In this document: positions 54,717 to 62,857 of the stretch, piece after piece
Position numbering within the stretch: the first letter of the stretch is position 1
Layout of the letters: each line of letters starts with the position of its first letter
Assembly: GCA_035541875.1 (NCBI GenBank)
Contig: DATKML010000025.1
Location: forward strand, 1-64,000
Direction of reading: 5' to 3'
DNA: 64,000 nt
Origin: JAJPHI01 sp035541875
GTDB lineage: Bacteria; Desulfobacterota; Binatia; Binatales; Binataceae
Notes under the pieces: generated by a model
Database searches by the model: none
What the model was told of the DNA's origin: nothing
What the model saw: the letters and a program-made list of their open reading frames with translations, nothing else
Program-made: the position numbers and the translations under genes

Positions 54717-56267
54717 ATGGGTCTAAAGGAAAACCTCGAACGTATCCAACAGCTTTCACGCCAGGCCGAACTGGGCGGTGGTGAAGATCGTCTCAAGCGA
54801 CAGCGCGAAAACGGCCGGATGACGGCCCGCGAGCGTATCGCCTTCCTGCTCGATCGCGATTCTTTCGTCGAGCTGGACAAGTTCAAAACCCATCGCAACA
54901 GCGATTTCGGGATGGCCGACAAGAAGATGCCCGGCGACGGCGTCGTGACCGGCTACGGCACGATCGACGGCCGACAAGTCTGCGTTTTCTCGCAGGATTT
55001 CACCGTCTTCGGCGGCAGTCTTTCCGGTGCCTTTGCTGAAAAGGTCAGCAAGGTGATGGATCTGGCGGCGAAAATCGGGTGCCCGGTAATCGGTCTCAAC
55101 GACTCGGGCGGCGCTCGAATTCAGGAAGGCGTTGTCTCGCTAGCCGGTTACGCCGATATCTTCGTCCGCAACGTTCTGTCCTCGGGCGTGGTGCCACAGA
55201 TCTCAGCGATCATGGGACCCTGCGCAGGTGGCGCGGTCTATTCGCCCTCGATGACCGACTTCATCATCATGGTCCGCGATACGTCCTACATGTTCATCAC
55301 GGGCCCGGACGTTATCAAGGCGACCACGCACGAAGAGGTCACGATGCAGGACCTCGGCGGTGCGGATACTCATTCGATCAAATCGGGCGTATGCCATCTC
55401 GAAGCGGCCGACGATGCCGAAGCGCTCACGACGATTCGCGAGCTGCTTTCGTACATGCCCTCGAACAATGCCGAGGATCCGCCATTCCGAGCGCCTACCG
55501 ATGATCCGAATCGGCGTGATGAGGCGCTCGATTCGATCGTGCCGGAAAATCCGAACAAGCCCTACGACATGCGCGAGGTGATCACGCGGGTTGTCGACGA
55601 CGGTCACTGGCTCGAAATCCAGAAGGATTGGGCGCAGAACATGCTGATCGGGTTCGCGCGCCTGGGCGGCTATTCGGTCGGAATCGTCGCGAATCAGCCG
55701 GCTTATCTCGCCGGATGCCTCGATATCGACGCGTCGGTCAAGGGCGCTCGTTTCGTCCGCTTCTGCGATTGTTTCAATATCCCTCTGGTGACCTTCGTCG
55801 ATGTGCCGGGATTCCTGCCCGGTACTGCGCAGGAGTTCGGCGGGATTATCCGCCACGGCGCGAAGCTGCTGTATGCCTTTATCGAAGCGACGGTGCCGAA
55901 AGTCACGGTGATTACGCGCAAGGCCTACGGCGGCGCCTACGACGTTATGTCGTCGAAGCACGTGCGTGCTGATTTCAACTTCGCATGGCCGACGGCCGAA
56001 ATCGCGGTTATGGGCCCGGATGGCGCGGTTAATATCATCTTCCGCAACGAGCTTCAAAAGGCCAAGGATCCCGTCGCGGAGAAGAATCGCCTCGTCGAAG
56101 AGTATCGGAAAACCTTTGCGAATCCGTTCAAGGCGGCCGAGCTTGGCTATGTCGATGAGGTCCTGATGCCGCGTGATACACGGCCCAGGCTGATCACGTC
56201 GCTCAAGATGCTCGAAAACAAGCGCGAGAAAAATCCGCCCCGCAAGCATGGCAATATTCCGCTGTAA
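54717..56267 (+). CDS. pccB: Acyl-CoA carboxylase carboxyltransferase (beta) subunit, propionyl-CoA type
   Basis: 516-residue carboxyltransferase carrying both crotonase-like halves: N-terminal acyl-CoA site (GGSLSGAFAEKVSKVMDLA, NDSGGARIQEGVVSLAGY, GPCAGGAVYSP) and C-terminal carboxybiotin site (FVDVPGFLPGTAQEFGGIIRHGAKLLYAF, TRKAYGGAYDVMSSKH). Length and motifs fit propionyl- or related acyl-CoA carboxylases. The ATG at 54717 is used; a GTG 24 codons upstream is open but lacks family similarity. With the biotin carboxylase and carrier genes that follow it forms a complete enzyme, feeding methylmalonyl-CoA mutase. Confidence 0.95.
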   Translation: MGLKENLERIQQLSRQAELGGGEDRLKRQRENGRMTARERIAFLLDRDSFVELDKFKTHRNSDFGMADKKMPGDGVVTGYGTIDGRQVCVFSQDFTVFGGSLSGAFAEKVSKVMDLAAKIGCPVIGLNDSGGARIQEGVVSLAGYADIFVRNVLSSGVVPQISAIMGPCAGGAVYSPSMTDFIIMVRDTSYMFITGPDVIKATTHEEVTMQDLGGADTHSIKSGVCHLEAADDAEALTTIRELLSYMPSNNAEDPPFRAPTDDPNRRDEALDSIVPENPNKPYDMREVITRVVDDGHWLEIQKDWAQNMLIGFARLGGYSVGIVANQPAYLAGCLDIDASVKGARFVRFCDCFNIPLVTFVDVPGFLPGTAQEFGGIIRHGAKLLYAFIEATVPKVTVITRKAYGGAYDVMSSKHVRADFNFAWPTAEIAVMGPDGAVNIIFRNELQKAKDPVAEKNRLVEEYRKTFANPFKAAELGYVDEVLMPRDTRPRLITSLKMLENKREKNPPRKHGNIPL

Positions 56268-56330
56268 AAGCTTCGCACGGAGAAATCGCAGAATTTGGTG
56301 TTGCAACTTTTCGTCGAGTTAATCTCCTTT

Positions 56331-56393
56331 GTCATTCTGAGCGTAGCGAAGAATCCCGGGATTCTTCGTCGCCGCAGGGCTCCTCAGAATGAC
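56331..56393. repeat. Palindromic GTCATTCTGAGC repeat with inner perfect palindrome
   Basis: Starts GTCATTCTGAGC and ends CTCAGAATGAC, so the ends pair. Inside lies a perfect 22-base palindrome (56347-56368, CGAAGAATCCC mirrored). In RNA or single-stranded DNA it would form a cruciform-like hairpin. It is the most complete copy of the window's repeat family and lies between pccB and accC. Confidence 0.8.
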
Positions 56394-56424
56394 AAGCGGT
56401 GCGTGGGTGCCGAGCTAAGAGTCA

Positions 56425-57936
56425 ATGTTCAAACGTATTCTGATTGCTAATCGTGGTGAGATTGCGGTGCGCGTGATGCGCGCGTGCCGCGATCTTGGAA
56501 TTGCAACCGTCGCTGTTTATTCGGACGCGGATCGCACGGCGATGCATGTGCGCGAGGCCGACTACGCGGTTGGCGTCGGTCCGGCTCCGGCCGCCCAGAG
56601 TTATCTCAAGACCGAGAACATCCTCGATGCGGCGAAGCGCACGGGCGCCGAAGCGATTCATCCAGGCTACGGCTTCTTCTCCGAAAACGCCAGATTTGCC
56701 CGCGCGGTCGAAGCCGCCGGAATTACCTTTATCGGACCCCCTCCAACTGCGATCGAGGCGATGGGGGATAAGGTCGAAGCGCGCAAGGCGATGATTGCCG
56801 CCGGTGTGCCGGTCGTTCCCGGCTCGCCTGATATTCTTGAAGGCGAGGAAGCGGTGCGCGCGGTCGTGGCGCAAATCGGCTATCCGATCATGCTCAAGGC
56901 TGCCGGCGGTGGCGGTGGTAAGGGCATGCGCAAGATCGATAAGGACGAGGAACTATCGTCTGCCGTGCGCTCTGTCGCCAGCGAAGCGAAATCCTCCTTC
57001 GGCGACAGCCGCTTCTACGTCGAGAAGTTCGTTAATAGGCCGCGCCATATCGAGATTCAGGTTTTTGCCGATAAGGCAGGCAACACAGTTCATCTGTTCG
57101 AGCGCGAGTGCTCGATTCAGCGCCGCAACCAAAAGGTTGTCGAGGAATCGCCCTCGCCGTTTATCACGCCTGAGATGCGTGCCGCGATGGGCGAGGTGGC
57201 CGTCCGAGCCGCTCGCGCGGTTAACTACGTTGGTGCCGGAACGATCGAGTTCCTCGCCGACGCCGATCGCAACTTCTACTTCCTTGAAATGAACACCCGT
57301 ATTCAGGTGGAGCATCCGGTGACCGAGATGGTGACTGGAATCGACTTGGTGAAGTTGCAGATCGAGGTCGCCGCCGGAGCGAAGCTCCCCTTCACGCAGG
57401 CCGATCTGCGGCAAAACGGATGGGCCGTCGAGTGCCGCGTATATGCTGAGGATCCTGCGAACGGCTTCGTGCCAGCGCCCGGTAAGATCCACGCGCTGAG
57501 CTTCCCCGATGGTCCAGGTGTGCGCGTCGATGCGGGCGTCTATGCCGGTGCCGAGGTCTCAGTCTTTTACGATCCGATGATCGCCAAGCTCGCAACGTGG
57601 GGACGGGATCGCAACGAAGCGATTGCGCGGATGCGTCGTGCGCTGAGCGAGTTCACGATCGCCGGCGAGCTCTCGACGAATCTGGAGTTCCATCGCTGGA
57701 TTACCAACCATCCGCGCTTCCTCGCCGGTGACTTCGACACCAACTTTATCGCGCAGGAGTATCGACCGGCGGAGCTTAACGGCGGCGTCGATAAAGCGCG
57801 TATCGCGGCAATCATGGCGGCGGCCTTTTCGGCCCAGCGCGGCGGTAATCAAACCTTGAAGGCCGAGGCGGACGGCAAACGCTCGAACGTGTCGTCGTGG
57901 AAGCTTGTCAGCCGCAGCAATCTCTTGGGACGTTAA
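56425..57936 (+). CDS. accC: Biotin carboxylase subunit of acyl-CoA carboxylase
   Basis: 503-residue ATP-grasp enzyme that carboxylates biotin with bicarbonate. It shows LIANRGEIAVRVMRACRDLG at the start, HPGYGFFSENARFA near 75, the glycine-rich ATP loop AAGGGGGKGMR near 160, the FLERECSIQRRNQK-type block (LFERECSIQRRNQKVVEE) near 232, and EMNTRIQVEHPVTE near 290. It ends about 50 residues beyond the usual 450 with a loosely conserved tail and has no biotin domain, which is separate downstream. Confidence 0.95.
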   Translation: MFKRILIANRGEIAVRVMRACRDLGIATVAVYSDADRTAMHVREADYAVGVGPAPAAQSYLKTENILDAAKRTGAEAIHPGYGFFSENARFARAVEAAGITFIGPPPTAIEAMGDKVEARKAMIAAGVPVVPGSPDILEGEEAVRAVVAQIGYPIMLKAAGGGGGKGMRKIDKDEELSSAVRSVASEAKSSFGDSRFYVEKFVNRPRHIEIQVFADKAGNTVHLFERECSIQRRNQKVVEESPSPFITPEMRAAMGEVAVRAARAVNYVGAGTIEFLADADRNFYFLEMNTRIQVEHPVTEMVTGIDLVKLQIEVAAGAKLPFTQADLRQNGWAVECRVYAEDPANGFVPAPGKIHALSFPDGPGVRVDAGVYAGAEVSVFYDPMIAKLATWGRDRNEAIARMRRALSEFTIAGELSTNLEFHRWITNHPRFLAGDFDTNFIAQEYRPAELNGGVDKARIAAIMAAAFSAQRGGNQTLKAEADGKRSNVSSWKLVSRSNLLGR

Positions 57937-57951
57937 TTCGAAAATCTACTC

Positions 57952-58449
57952 ATGCGATACGTTGCTACAATCGATGGTGCCGAGCACGAATTCGACCTCG
58001 AAGAACTGACGGGTCACTCGCTCAGAATCAAGCTGGGTGATGAACAATTCGATGTGGATGTGCGGCATACCGGCCATACCTCCTACTCAATTCTCGTGGG
58101 CGACCGCGCGTTCGATTTCGAGATCGCCCGCCATACCGACGAGTTAGTGGTTGCGACGCGTGGAACGGCGGCGCGCGTTATGCTCCAGGACGCGGCGAAG
58201 CGCGTTCGGCATGCCGAACGGGGCCATGGCGGGGGCAAAGCTGAACTCAAGGCGATGATGCCCGGACGCGTCGTGAACGTGCTGGTTAACGTCGGCGATA
58301 ATGTAACGGCGCAGCAGGGTGTCGTAGTTGTCGAGGCGATGAAGATGGAAAACGAATTGAAGTCGCCCAAGGAAGGCACGGTCACTACAATCAAGGTGAA
58401 GCCGGGTCAAACCGTCGAAAAAGGCGAACTGCTCATCATAATCGAATAA
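57952..58449 (+). CDS. Biotin carboxyl carrier subunit
   Basis: 165-residue protein with a C-terminal biotinyl domain. The biotin lysine is Lys131 in EAMKM, 35 residues from the C-terminus, and the domain starts near residue 98 (LKAMMPGRVVNVLVNVGDNV). The N-terminal 90 residues have beta-rich sequence resembling the BT-like region of acyl-CoA carboxylase alpha subunits. In many organisms this is fused to the biotin carboxylase; here it is separate, 15 bases downstream. It should form the holoenzyme with the two preceding genes. Confidence 0.93.
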   Translation: MRYVATIDGAEHEFDLEELTGHSLRIKLGDEQFDVDVRHTGHTSYSILVGDRAFDFEIARHTDELVVATRGTAARVMLQDAAKRVRHAERGHGGGKAELKAMMPGRVVNVLVNVGDNVTAQQGVVVVEAMKMENELKSPKEGTVTTIKVKPGQTVEKGELLIIIE

Positions 58450-58464
58450 CGGAGGCATCGTCTC

Positions 58465-60138
58465 ATGCCTGACAGTACCGAGAAAATCGCGAACGCACGC
58501 AAGGAATGGGAACAGAAGCGGATCGCGCCTGGGCTCAAGCGCGGCCCCGAGCGTCGCGAGAGATTTGCCACGAGTTCAGGAATTGACATTCAGCGCGAAT
58601 ACAATCCCGACGATTTGAACGGTTTCGATTTCCTCTCGGAAATCGGCTTTCCCGGCGACTATCCCTTCACGCGCGGCGTGCAGCCCACGATGTATCGCGG
58701 GCGCCTCTGGACGATGCGCCAGTATGCGGGATTCGGCGACGCGGAAGAATCAAATCGTCGTTACCGCTATCTTTTCGCGAATGGCCAGACGGGACTCTCG
58801 GTCGCCTTCGATCTGCCGACTCAGATGGGTCGCGACTCGGACCATCCGCTAGCCAAGGGCGAAGTCGGCCGCGTCGGTGTCGCGATCGGATCGCTCGCCG
58901 ATATGGAGACCCTGCTGGCTGAGCTGCCGCTCGACAAGATCTCCACCTCGATGACGATCAACTCGACCGCGGCTATCCTGCTGGCGCTTTATATCGTGAC
59001 CGCCGAGCGGCGTGGCGTCTCATGGGACAAGCTTAACGGCACGATCCAGAACGATCTGCTCAAGGAATATATCGCGCGCGGCACCTACATCTATCCGCCC
59101 CGCGACTCGATGCGCATCATCACGGATATTTTCGAGTTCGCAAGCCGCGAGGTGCCGAACTGGAATACGATTTCGATTTCCGGTTACCACATCCGCGAAG
59201 CCGGCTCGACCGCGGCGCAGGAACTCGCCTTCACGATCGCCGACGGTATCGCCTATGTCGAGGCAGCGGTGAAGGCGGGCCTCAAAGTCGATGACTTCGC
59301 GAGCCGCCTGTCGTTCTTCTTCAACGTTCATAACAACTTCTTCGAAGAGATCGCGAAGTTCCGCGTGGCGCGCCGCCTCTGGGCGCGGATCATGAAGGAG
59401 CGCTTTGGATCCAAAGACGAGCGCTCGATGATGATGCGCTTTCACGCGCAGACGGCCGGCTCGACGCTCACGGCGCAGCAGGTCGATAACAACGTTGTGC
59501 GTGTGACGCTGCAGGCGCTGGCCGCGGTGCTCGGTGGAGCGCAATCGCTGCATACGAACTCCCGCGACGAAGCATTGGCTCTGCCCAGCGAAAGCTCGGC
59601 GTTGCTCGCGCTGCGCACGCAGCAGGTGATCGCATACGAATCCGACGTTACCGATACGGTCGATCCGCTCGGCGGCTCGTATTACATCGAGACGCTCACG
59701 CGCGAACTGGAGAAGCGCACGCTGGAGTATCTGAGCAAGATCGATGATTTTGGTGGCGCCGTCGCCGCGATCGAGCGCGGCTATCCGCAACGCGAAATCC
59801 AGAACTCAGCCTTCATCTATCAGCGCGAAATCGAGCAGAAGCAGCGGATTATCGTTGGGGTCAACGACTTCAAGACGGCCAACGAGGTTCCGCCCGATAT
59901 CTTGAAAGTGAATCCTGCGATCGAGGAGAAGCAACGCGCGCGTCTGGCCAAGGTCCGCAGCGAGCGCGATCAGACTGCGGCGACCGCGGCGCTCATCCAA
60001 GTTGAGCGGGTCGCGCGTGATGGCGGCAATCTGATGCCTCCGATTATCGACGCGGTGCGGAAGTGGGCAACTCTCGGTGAAATCGCGGACGCGATGCGCG
60101 CGGTCTTTGGCGAGTACCATCCGACGGTCGAAGTTTGA
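58465..60138 (+). CDS. mutA: Methylmalonyl-CoA mutase large subunit, catalytic domain
   Basis: 557-residue TIM-barrel domain of adenosylcobalamin-dependent acyl-CoA mutases. It shows TMYRGRLWTMRQYAGFGDAEESN near residue 75, FDLPTQMGRDSDHP, and the NVHNNFFEEIAKFRVARRLWA block. Tyr in TMY and Arg in IARGTYI match the residues that select methylmalonyl-CoA over isobutyryl-CoA, so conversion of methylmalonyl-CoA to succinyl-CoA is inferred. The cobalamin-binding small subunit is not present in this window, so the enzyme is the two-subunit kind. It is in one operon with the carboxylase genes. Confidence 0.93.
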   Translation: MPDSTEKIANARKEWEQKRIAPGLKRGPERRERFATSSGIDIQREYNPDDLNGFDFLSEIGFPGDYPFTRGVQPTMYRGRLWTMRQYAGFGDAEESNRRYRYLFANGQTGLSVAFDLPTQMGRDSDHPLAKGEVGRVGVAIGSLADMETLLAELPLDKISTSMTINSTAAILLALYIVTAERRGVSWDKLNGTIQNDLLKEYIARGTYIYPPRDSMRIITDIFEFASREVPNWNTISISGYHIREAGSTAAQELAFTIADGIAYVEAAVKAGLKVDDFASRLSFFFNVHNNFFEEIAKFRVARRLWARIMKERFGSKDERSMMMRFHAQTAGSTLTAQQVDNNVVRVTLQALAAVLGGAQSLHTNSRDEALALPSESSALLALRTQQVIAYESDVTDTVDPLGGSYYIETLTRELEKRTLEYLSKIDDFGGAVAAIERGYPQREIQNSAFIYQREIEQKQRIIVGVNDFKTANEVPPDILKVNPAIEEKQRARLAKVRSERDQTAATAALIQVERVARDGGNLMPPIIDAVRKWATLGEIADAMRAVFGEYHPTVEV

Positions 60139-60273
60139 GGTAGGTAGGGCGTCCCGACCTCAAGTTAAGATTGAAAGAAAAGTTCGTCCGGATCGGTCCG
60201 GGTGCTTTATTTGCCCGCACAGGTCTGAAAAAGTAATCGCTCTTATTTAGGCAGAGTAGGAGATCGCAGATCG

Positions 60274-60834
60274 ATGGGTCCATTTCCGAAAGGGGTTTTT
60301 CTCACCAAGGGTGTCGGACGGCATCGCGAGAAACTCAACGCGTTCGAACTCTCACTGCGCTCAGCAGGGATCGCCGAATACAACCTCGTGCGCGTGAAAT
60401 CGATTTTCCCACCGAACTGCAAGCTGATCTCCCAGCAGGAGGGTCAGCGCTACCTGACTCCCGGGCAGATCGTCTTTGCCGTGATGAGCGATAATGCGAC
60501 TGACGAGCCGCATCGGCTGATTGCGTCATCGGTCGGAGTCGCGATTCCGTCGAACTCGGCTCACTACGGCTACCTGTCGGAGCATCACAGCTACGGCGAG
60601 ACCGAGCAGAAGGCCGGTGACTACGCGGAAGACCTCGCTGCGATGATGCTCGCGACGATCCTCGGTGTCGATTTCGACCCGAACTCCAGCTATGACGAAC
60701 GCAAGGACATCTGGCGCGTCTCCGACAAAATTGTCACCACGCGCAACGTGACGCAGACGGCTATCGGCGATCGCGACGGGCTCTGGACCTCGGTCGTCGC
60801 TGCTGCTGTGTTCGTCGATTTGCCGGCCAAGTAG
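60274..60834 (+). CDS. pdaD: Pyruvoyl-dependent arginine decarboxylase
   Basis: 186-residue proenzyme of the archaeal-type arginine decarboxylase, which cleaves itself to form a pyruvoyl cofactor and makes agmatine for polyamines. The self-cleavage region VRVKSIFPPNCKLI has Ser43, equivalent to the serine that becomes pyruvoyl, and the family block YGYLSEHHSYGET is at about 98. In characterised enzymes the residue before the serine is Ser or Thr; here it is Lys42. GGAG lies 9 bases before the ATG. selW follows. Confidence 0.92.
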   Translation: MGPFPKGVFLTKGVGRHREKLNAFELSLRSAGIAEYNLVRVKSIFPPNCKLISQQEGQRYLTPGQIVFAVMSDNATDEPHRLIASSVGVAIPSNSAHYGYLSEHHSYGETEQKAGDYAEDLAAMMLATILGVDFDPNSSYDERKDIWRVSDKIVTTRNVTQTAIGDRDGLWTSVVAAAVFVDLPAK

Positions 60835-60882
60835 TCGCGATCGCCGCTGGACGCGATCCAGCCTCAGCGCTACGCTTTAGCT

Positions 60883-61113
60883 ATGGCGATCCAGATTCTC
60901 TATTGCATGCCGTGAGGCTATCGCGCCCGCGCGGCCAGTTTGGCCGATTCGCTCAAAGCCCGCTTTAGTGCCGACGTTGCGATTAAGCCCGGGCGCACCG
61001 GTCAATTCGATGTGCTTATCGACAACGAACTGATCTTCTCCAAGGCTACCGTTGGACGCTTTCCCGTCGATGGCGAGGTCGAAGAGATCATTGCCAAGGC
61101 GCACCTGACCTGA
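60883..61113 (+). CDS. selW: SelW-like selenoprotein (Rdx family) with in-frame UGA
   Basis: 76 residues if the TGA at 60913-60915 is read as selenocysteine. The N-terminal ILYCMPU motif (Cys8, Sec11) is the CxxU redox motif of SelW/SelT/SelH/Rdx proteins. The body matches the family: GYRARAASLADSLKARF, then GRTGQFDVLIDNELIFSK and the VGRFP turn. The frame is uninterrupted from UGA to the stop at 61111. A hairpin begins 17 bases after UGA. selA is present in the same window. No strong ribosome site is seen. The cellular role is thiol redox, unproven. Confidence 0.85.
60913..60946 (+). promoter_or_regulatory. Putative selenocysteine insertion element
   Basis: Immediately after the UGA (60913-60915) lies an inverted repeat CGGCC (60932-60936), loop AGTTT, and GGCCG (60942-60946). 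The 16-base distance from the UGA and a loop with G and U resemble bacterial SECIS hairpins that bind SelB. The lower stem is less certain. Confidence 0.6.
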
Positions 61114-61294
61114 CTCTTTCGCCGCTAAGGGTCCTTCTTGCCTCGATTTTTAACCCTCCAGCCGCCCGATTCCGCTAGATCAATCAATACCCGTGGATGA
61201 TGAGCGAATTAATTTGCGCTCCTCCGACGAATTTTGTATTAAACCGCAACTCAGCGACTGATTTGATGGTTCAGGCCTCGGCCTCTTCAATGTG

Positions 61295-61308
61295 AATGAT
61301 CATTCAGC
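61295..61308. promoter_or_regulatory. Perfect 14-bp palindrome, possible TetR-type operator
   Basis: TGAATGATCATTCA is a perfect palindrome 52 bases upstream of the hydrolase start. Its form resembles operators of TetR-family regulators of fatty-acid catabolism, often with GAATG half-sites. The regulator gene is not in the window. The rest of the 250-base gap after selW (61114-61360) shows nothing else. Confidence 0.5.
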
Positions 61309-61360
61309 CAAAGATGTGTTAAGTTCTAGTTAAGACGAGCGGGGCGTGAAGGATACAGGA

Positions 61361-62107
61361 ATGAGCAACAACCTCAGCTTCCTCAACCTGATCCAGGAAT
61401 TCAAAGCGATTGGCGAGTTCGCGACTTTCGCCAATACTGCGTGGACGTGGCGATTGGCGCCCCGCACACAGCGACCACAGGCGATACTCCTGATCCCTGG
61501 GTTCATGGCCGGCGACGTGACGCTCTATCCGTTTGCCAACTGGCTGCGCTCCAAGGGTCATCAGGTCTTTTTCTCCGGTATCCTCGCAAACACTGATTGC
61601 CCGCGACGGGCCGTGAATCGACTGGAGAACATCCTTCAGGCGCAATTCGATCGCCACGGCGAGAAGATCGTCGTAATCGGGCACAGTCTGGGTGGTATCT
61701 ATGCCCGCGAACTCGCGCGCCGGATGCCCCAATGTGTCGAGCAGACCATCCTGATGGGTTCACCGGTCCAAGGACCGGGTCAGCACTCCCATCCCTTCGT
61801 GAAGATGCTCGCTACGCTAACGATGAAGGTGCATGAGAAGACCAAAGGATGTACCTGTCAGATGGAGAACATCTGCGGAGTCCATTCCGATACACTGCCG
61901 CCTGACGTTCCCGAATCGCTGATCTTTTCCAAGTCGGACGGTATCGTGAACTGGATGAGCTGTGTGGAGTCAGGGCCGAACGTTCAGGCGTTCGAAGTGG
62001 ATTCGACCCACATGGGTTTGCCCTACAACCTCGATACGTTGCGTGTTGTGCATCGTCTGCTGGAGTCGCGGACAGAAGAGGACGAGGTTGCGAAGCGTCC
62101 TCACTAG
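61361..62107 (+). CDS. Alpha/beta-hydrolase, lipase-like
   Basis: 248-residue cytoplasmic-looking alpha/beta hydrolase. The nucleophile elbow VVIGHSLGGIYAREL (Ser near residue 112) is clear, as is the oxyanion strand ILLIPGFMAGDVTLYPF. A candidate acid and His follow in SKSDGIVNW and VDSTHMGLPYNL. AGGA precedes the ATG at 61361. A palindromic possible operator lies upstream, so it may respond to a fatty acid or similar signal. Substrate unknown; esters or lipids are plausible. Confidence 0.85.
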   Translation: MSNNLSFLNLIQEFKAIGEFATFANTAWTWRLAPRTQRPQAILLIPGFMAGDVTLYPFANWLRSKGHQVFFSGILANTDCPRRAVNRLENILQAQFDRHGEKIVVIGHSLGGIYARELARRMPQCVEQTILMGSPVQGPGQHSHPFVKMLATLTMKVHEKTKGCTCQMENICGVHSDTLPPDVPESLIFSKSDGIVNWMSCVESGPNVQAFEVDSTHMGLPYNLDTLRVVHRLLESRTEEDEVAKRPH

Positions 62108-62117
62108 GTCGCGATTC

Positions 62118-62750
62118 TCACATGCGCGGCGCTACTGATACGTAGCGGTTGCCACGTTCGTAAAAGCGCCATGGGCGCAATGCCCACTCGCCGGCGTACG
62201 CTACGTTGATCCTCGGTGAACGACCGACGCCGGCTCGCCGCTCACCTACCTCGAGAAAGAGCTCTTTGCCGCACAGATCGATTCCGTAATGCTGCCCGGT
62301 GATCGCGAGCGCTTGCGTGAGCTTGCCGGGTCCACTCGTCAGCTCGCGCGATGTTGCCAGCTTCTTGCGCCGCCGCGCCATCAGCTCGATTCCTCGTATC
62401 GGCTCGATCGCGCGAATCAGCACGGCATGCGGTTCGCCTTCCGCGCCGGCAACAAGATTAATCGCCCAGTGCATCCCGTAGAGCAGATAGATGTACGCAT
62501 ACCCAGGTGGCCCGAACATCGCGGCGGTGCGTTTGGTCAGTCCGCGCGAGCTGTGCGCCGCAAGGTCCAGTGGCCCGCGATAAGCCTCTGCCTCGACGAT
62601 TCGTCCCGCTGCCTCACCGTCGGGACTGCGATGGACCAGAATCATCCCGATACAGTCCCGCGCGACCTCGAGTACCGGTCGCACATAAAACTCGCGGGGC
62701 AGAGTCTTCACGCGGCTTTTATCCGATAAGAGATTAATCGCGGTTTCCAC
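62118..62750 (-). CDS. mpg: 3-methyladenine DNA glycosylase (Mpg family)
   Basis: 210-residue alkyl-base excision glycosylase of the Mpg/AAG family, which removes alkylated purines such as 3-methyladenine. Marks include FYVRPVLEVARDCIGMILVH, EAEAYRGPLDLAAHSSRG with catalytic Glu, the YAYIYLLYGMHWAINLV segment (Tyr residues inserting into DNA), and HAVLIRAIEPIRG. The start is a GTG at 62750 without a good ribosome site. It converges with the hydrolase gene with 10 bases between stops. Confidence 0.93.
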   Translation of the reverse strand: METAINLLSDKSRVKTLPREFYVRPVLEVARDCIGMILVHRSPDGEAAGRIVEAEAYRGPLDLAAHSSRGLTKRTAAMFGPPGYAYIYLLYGMHWAINLVAGAEGEPHAVLIRAIEPIRGIELMARRRKKLATSRELTSGPGKLTQALAITGQHYGIDLCGKELFLEVGERRAGVGRSPRINVAYAGEWALRPWRFYERGNRYVSVAPRM

Positions 62751-62794
62751 GATGGCTCAGCGAGGTGCACAGTTTACGCGAATCCTGCGATGCA

Positions 62795-62833
62795 AGAAAA
62801 AGCGGCCCCGCCTCTATCGGAAGCGGGGCCGCT
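62795..62833 (-). terminator. Terminator of the Hydin-domain protein gene
   Basis: An 11-bp GC stem (62801-62811 with 62823-62833) with an 11-base loop. On the minus strand it is followed by TTTTTCTTG. It follows the stop of the gene beginning past 64000. Confidence 0.85.
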
Positions 62834-62857
62834 CGTTGCTTCAGGCCGGGGTCAGGC

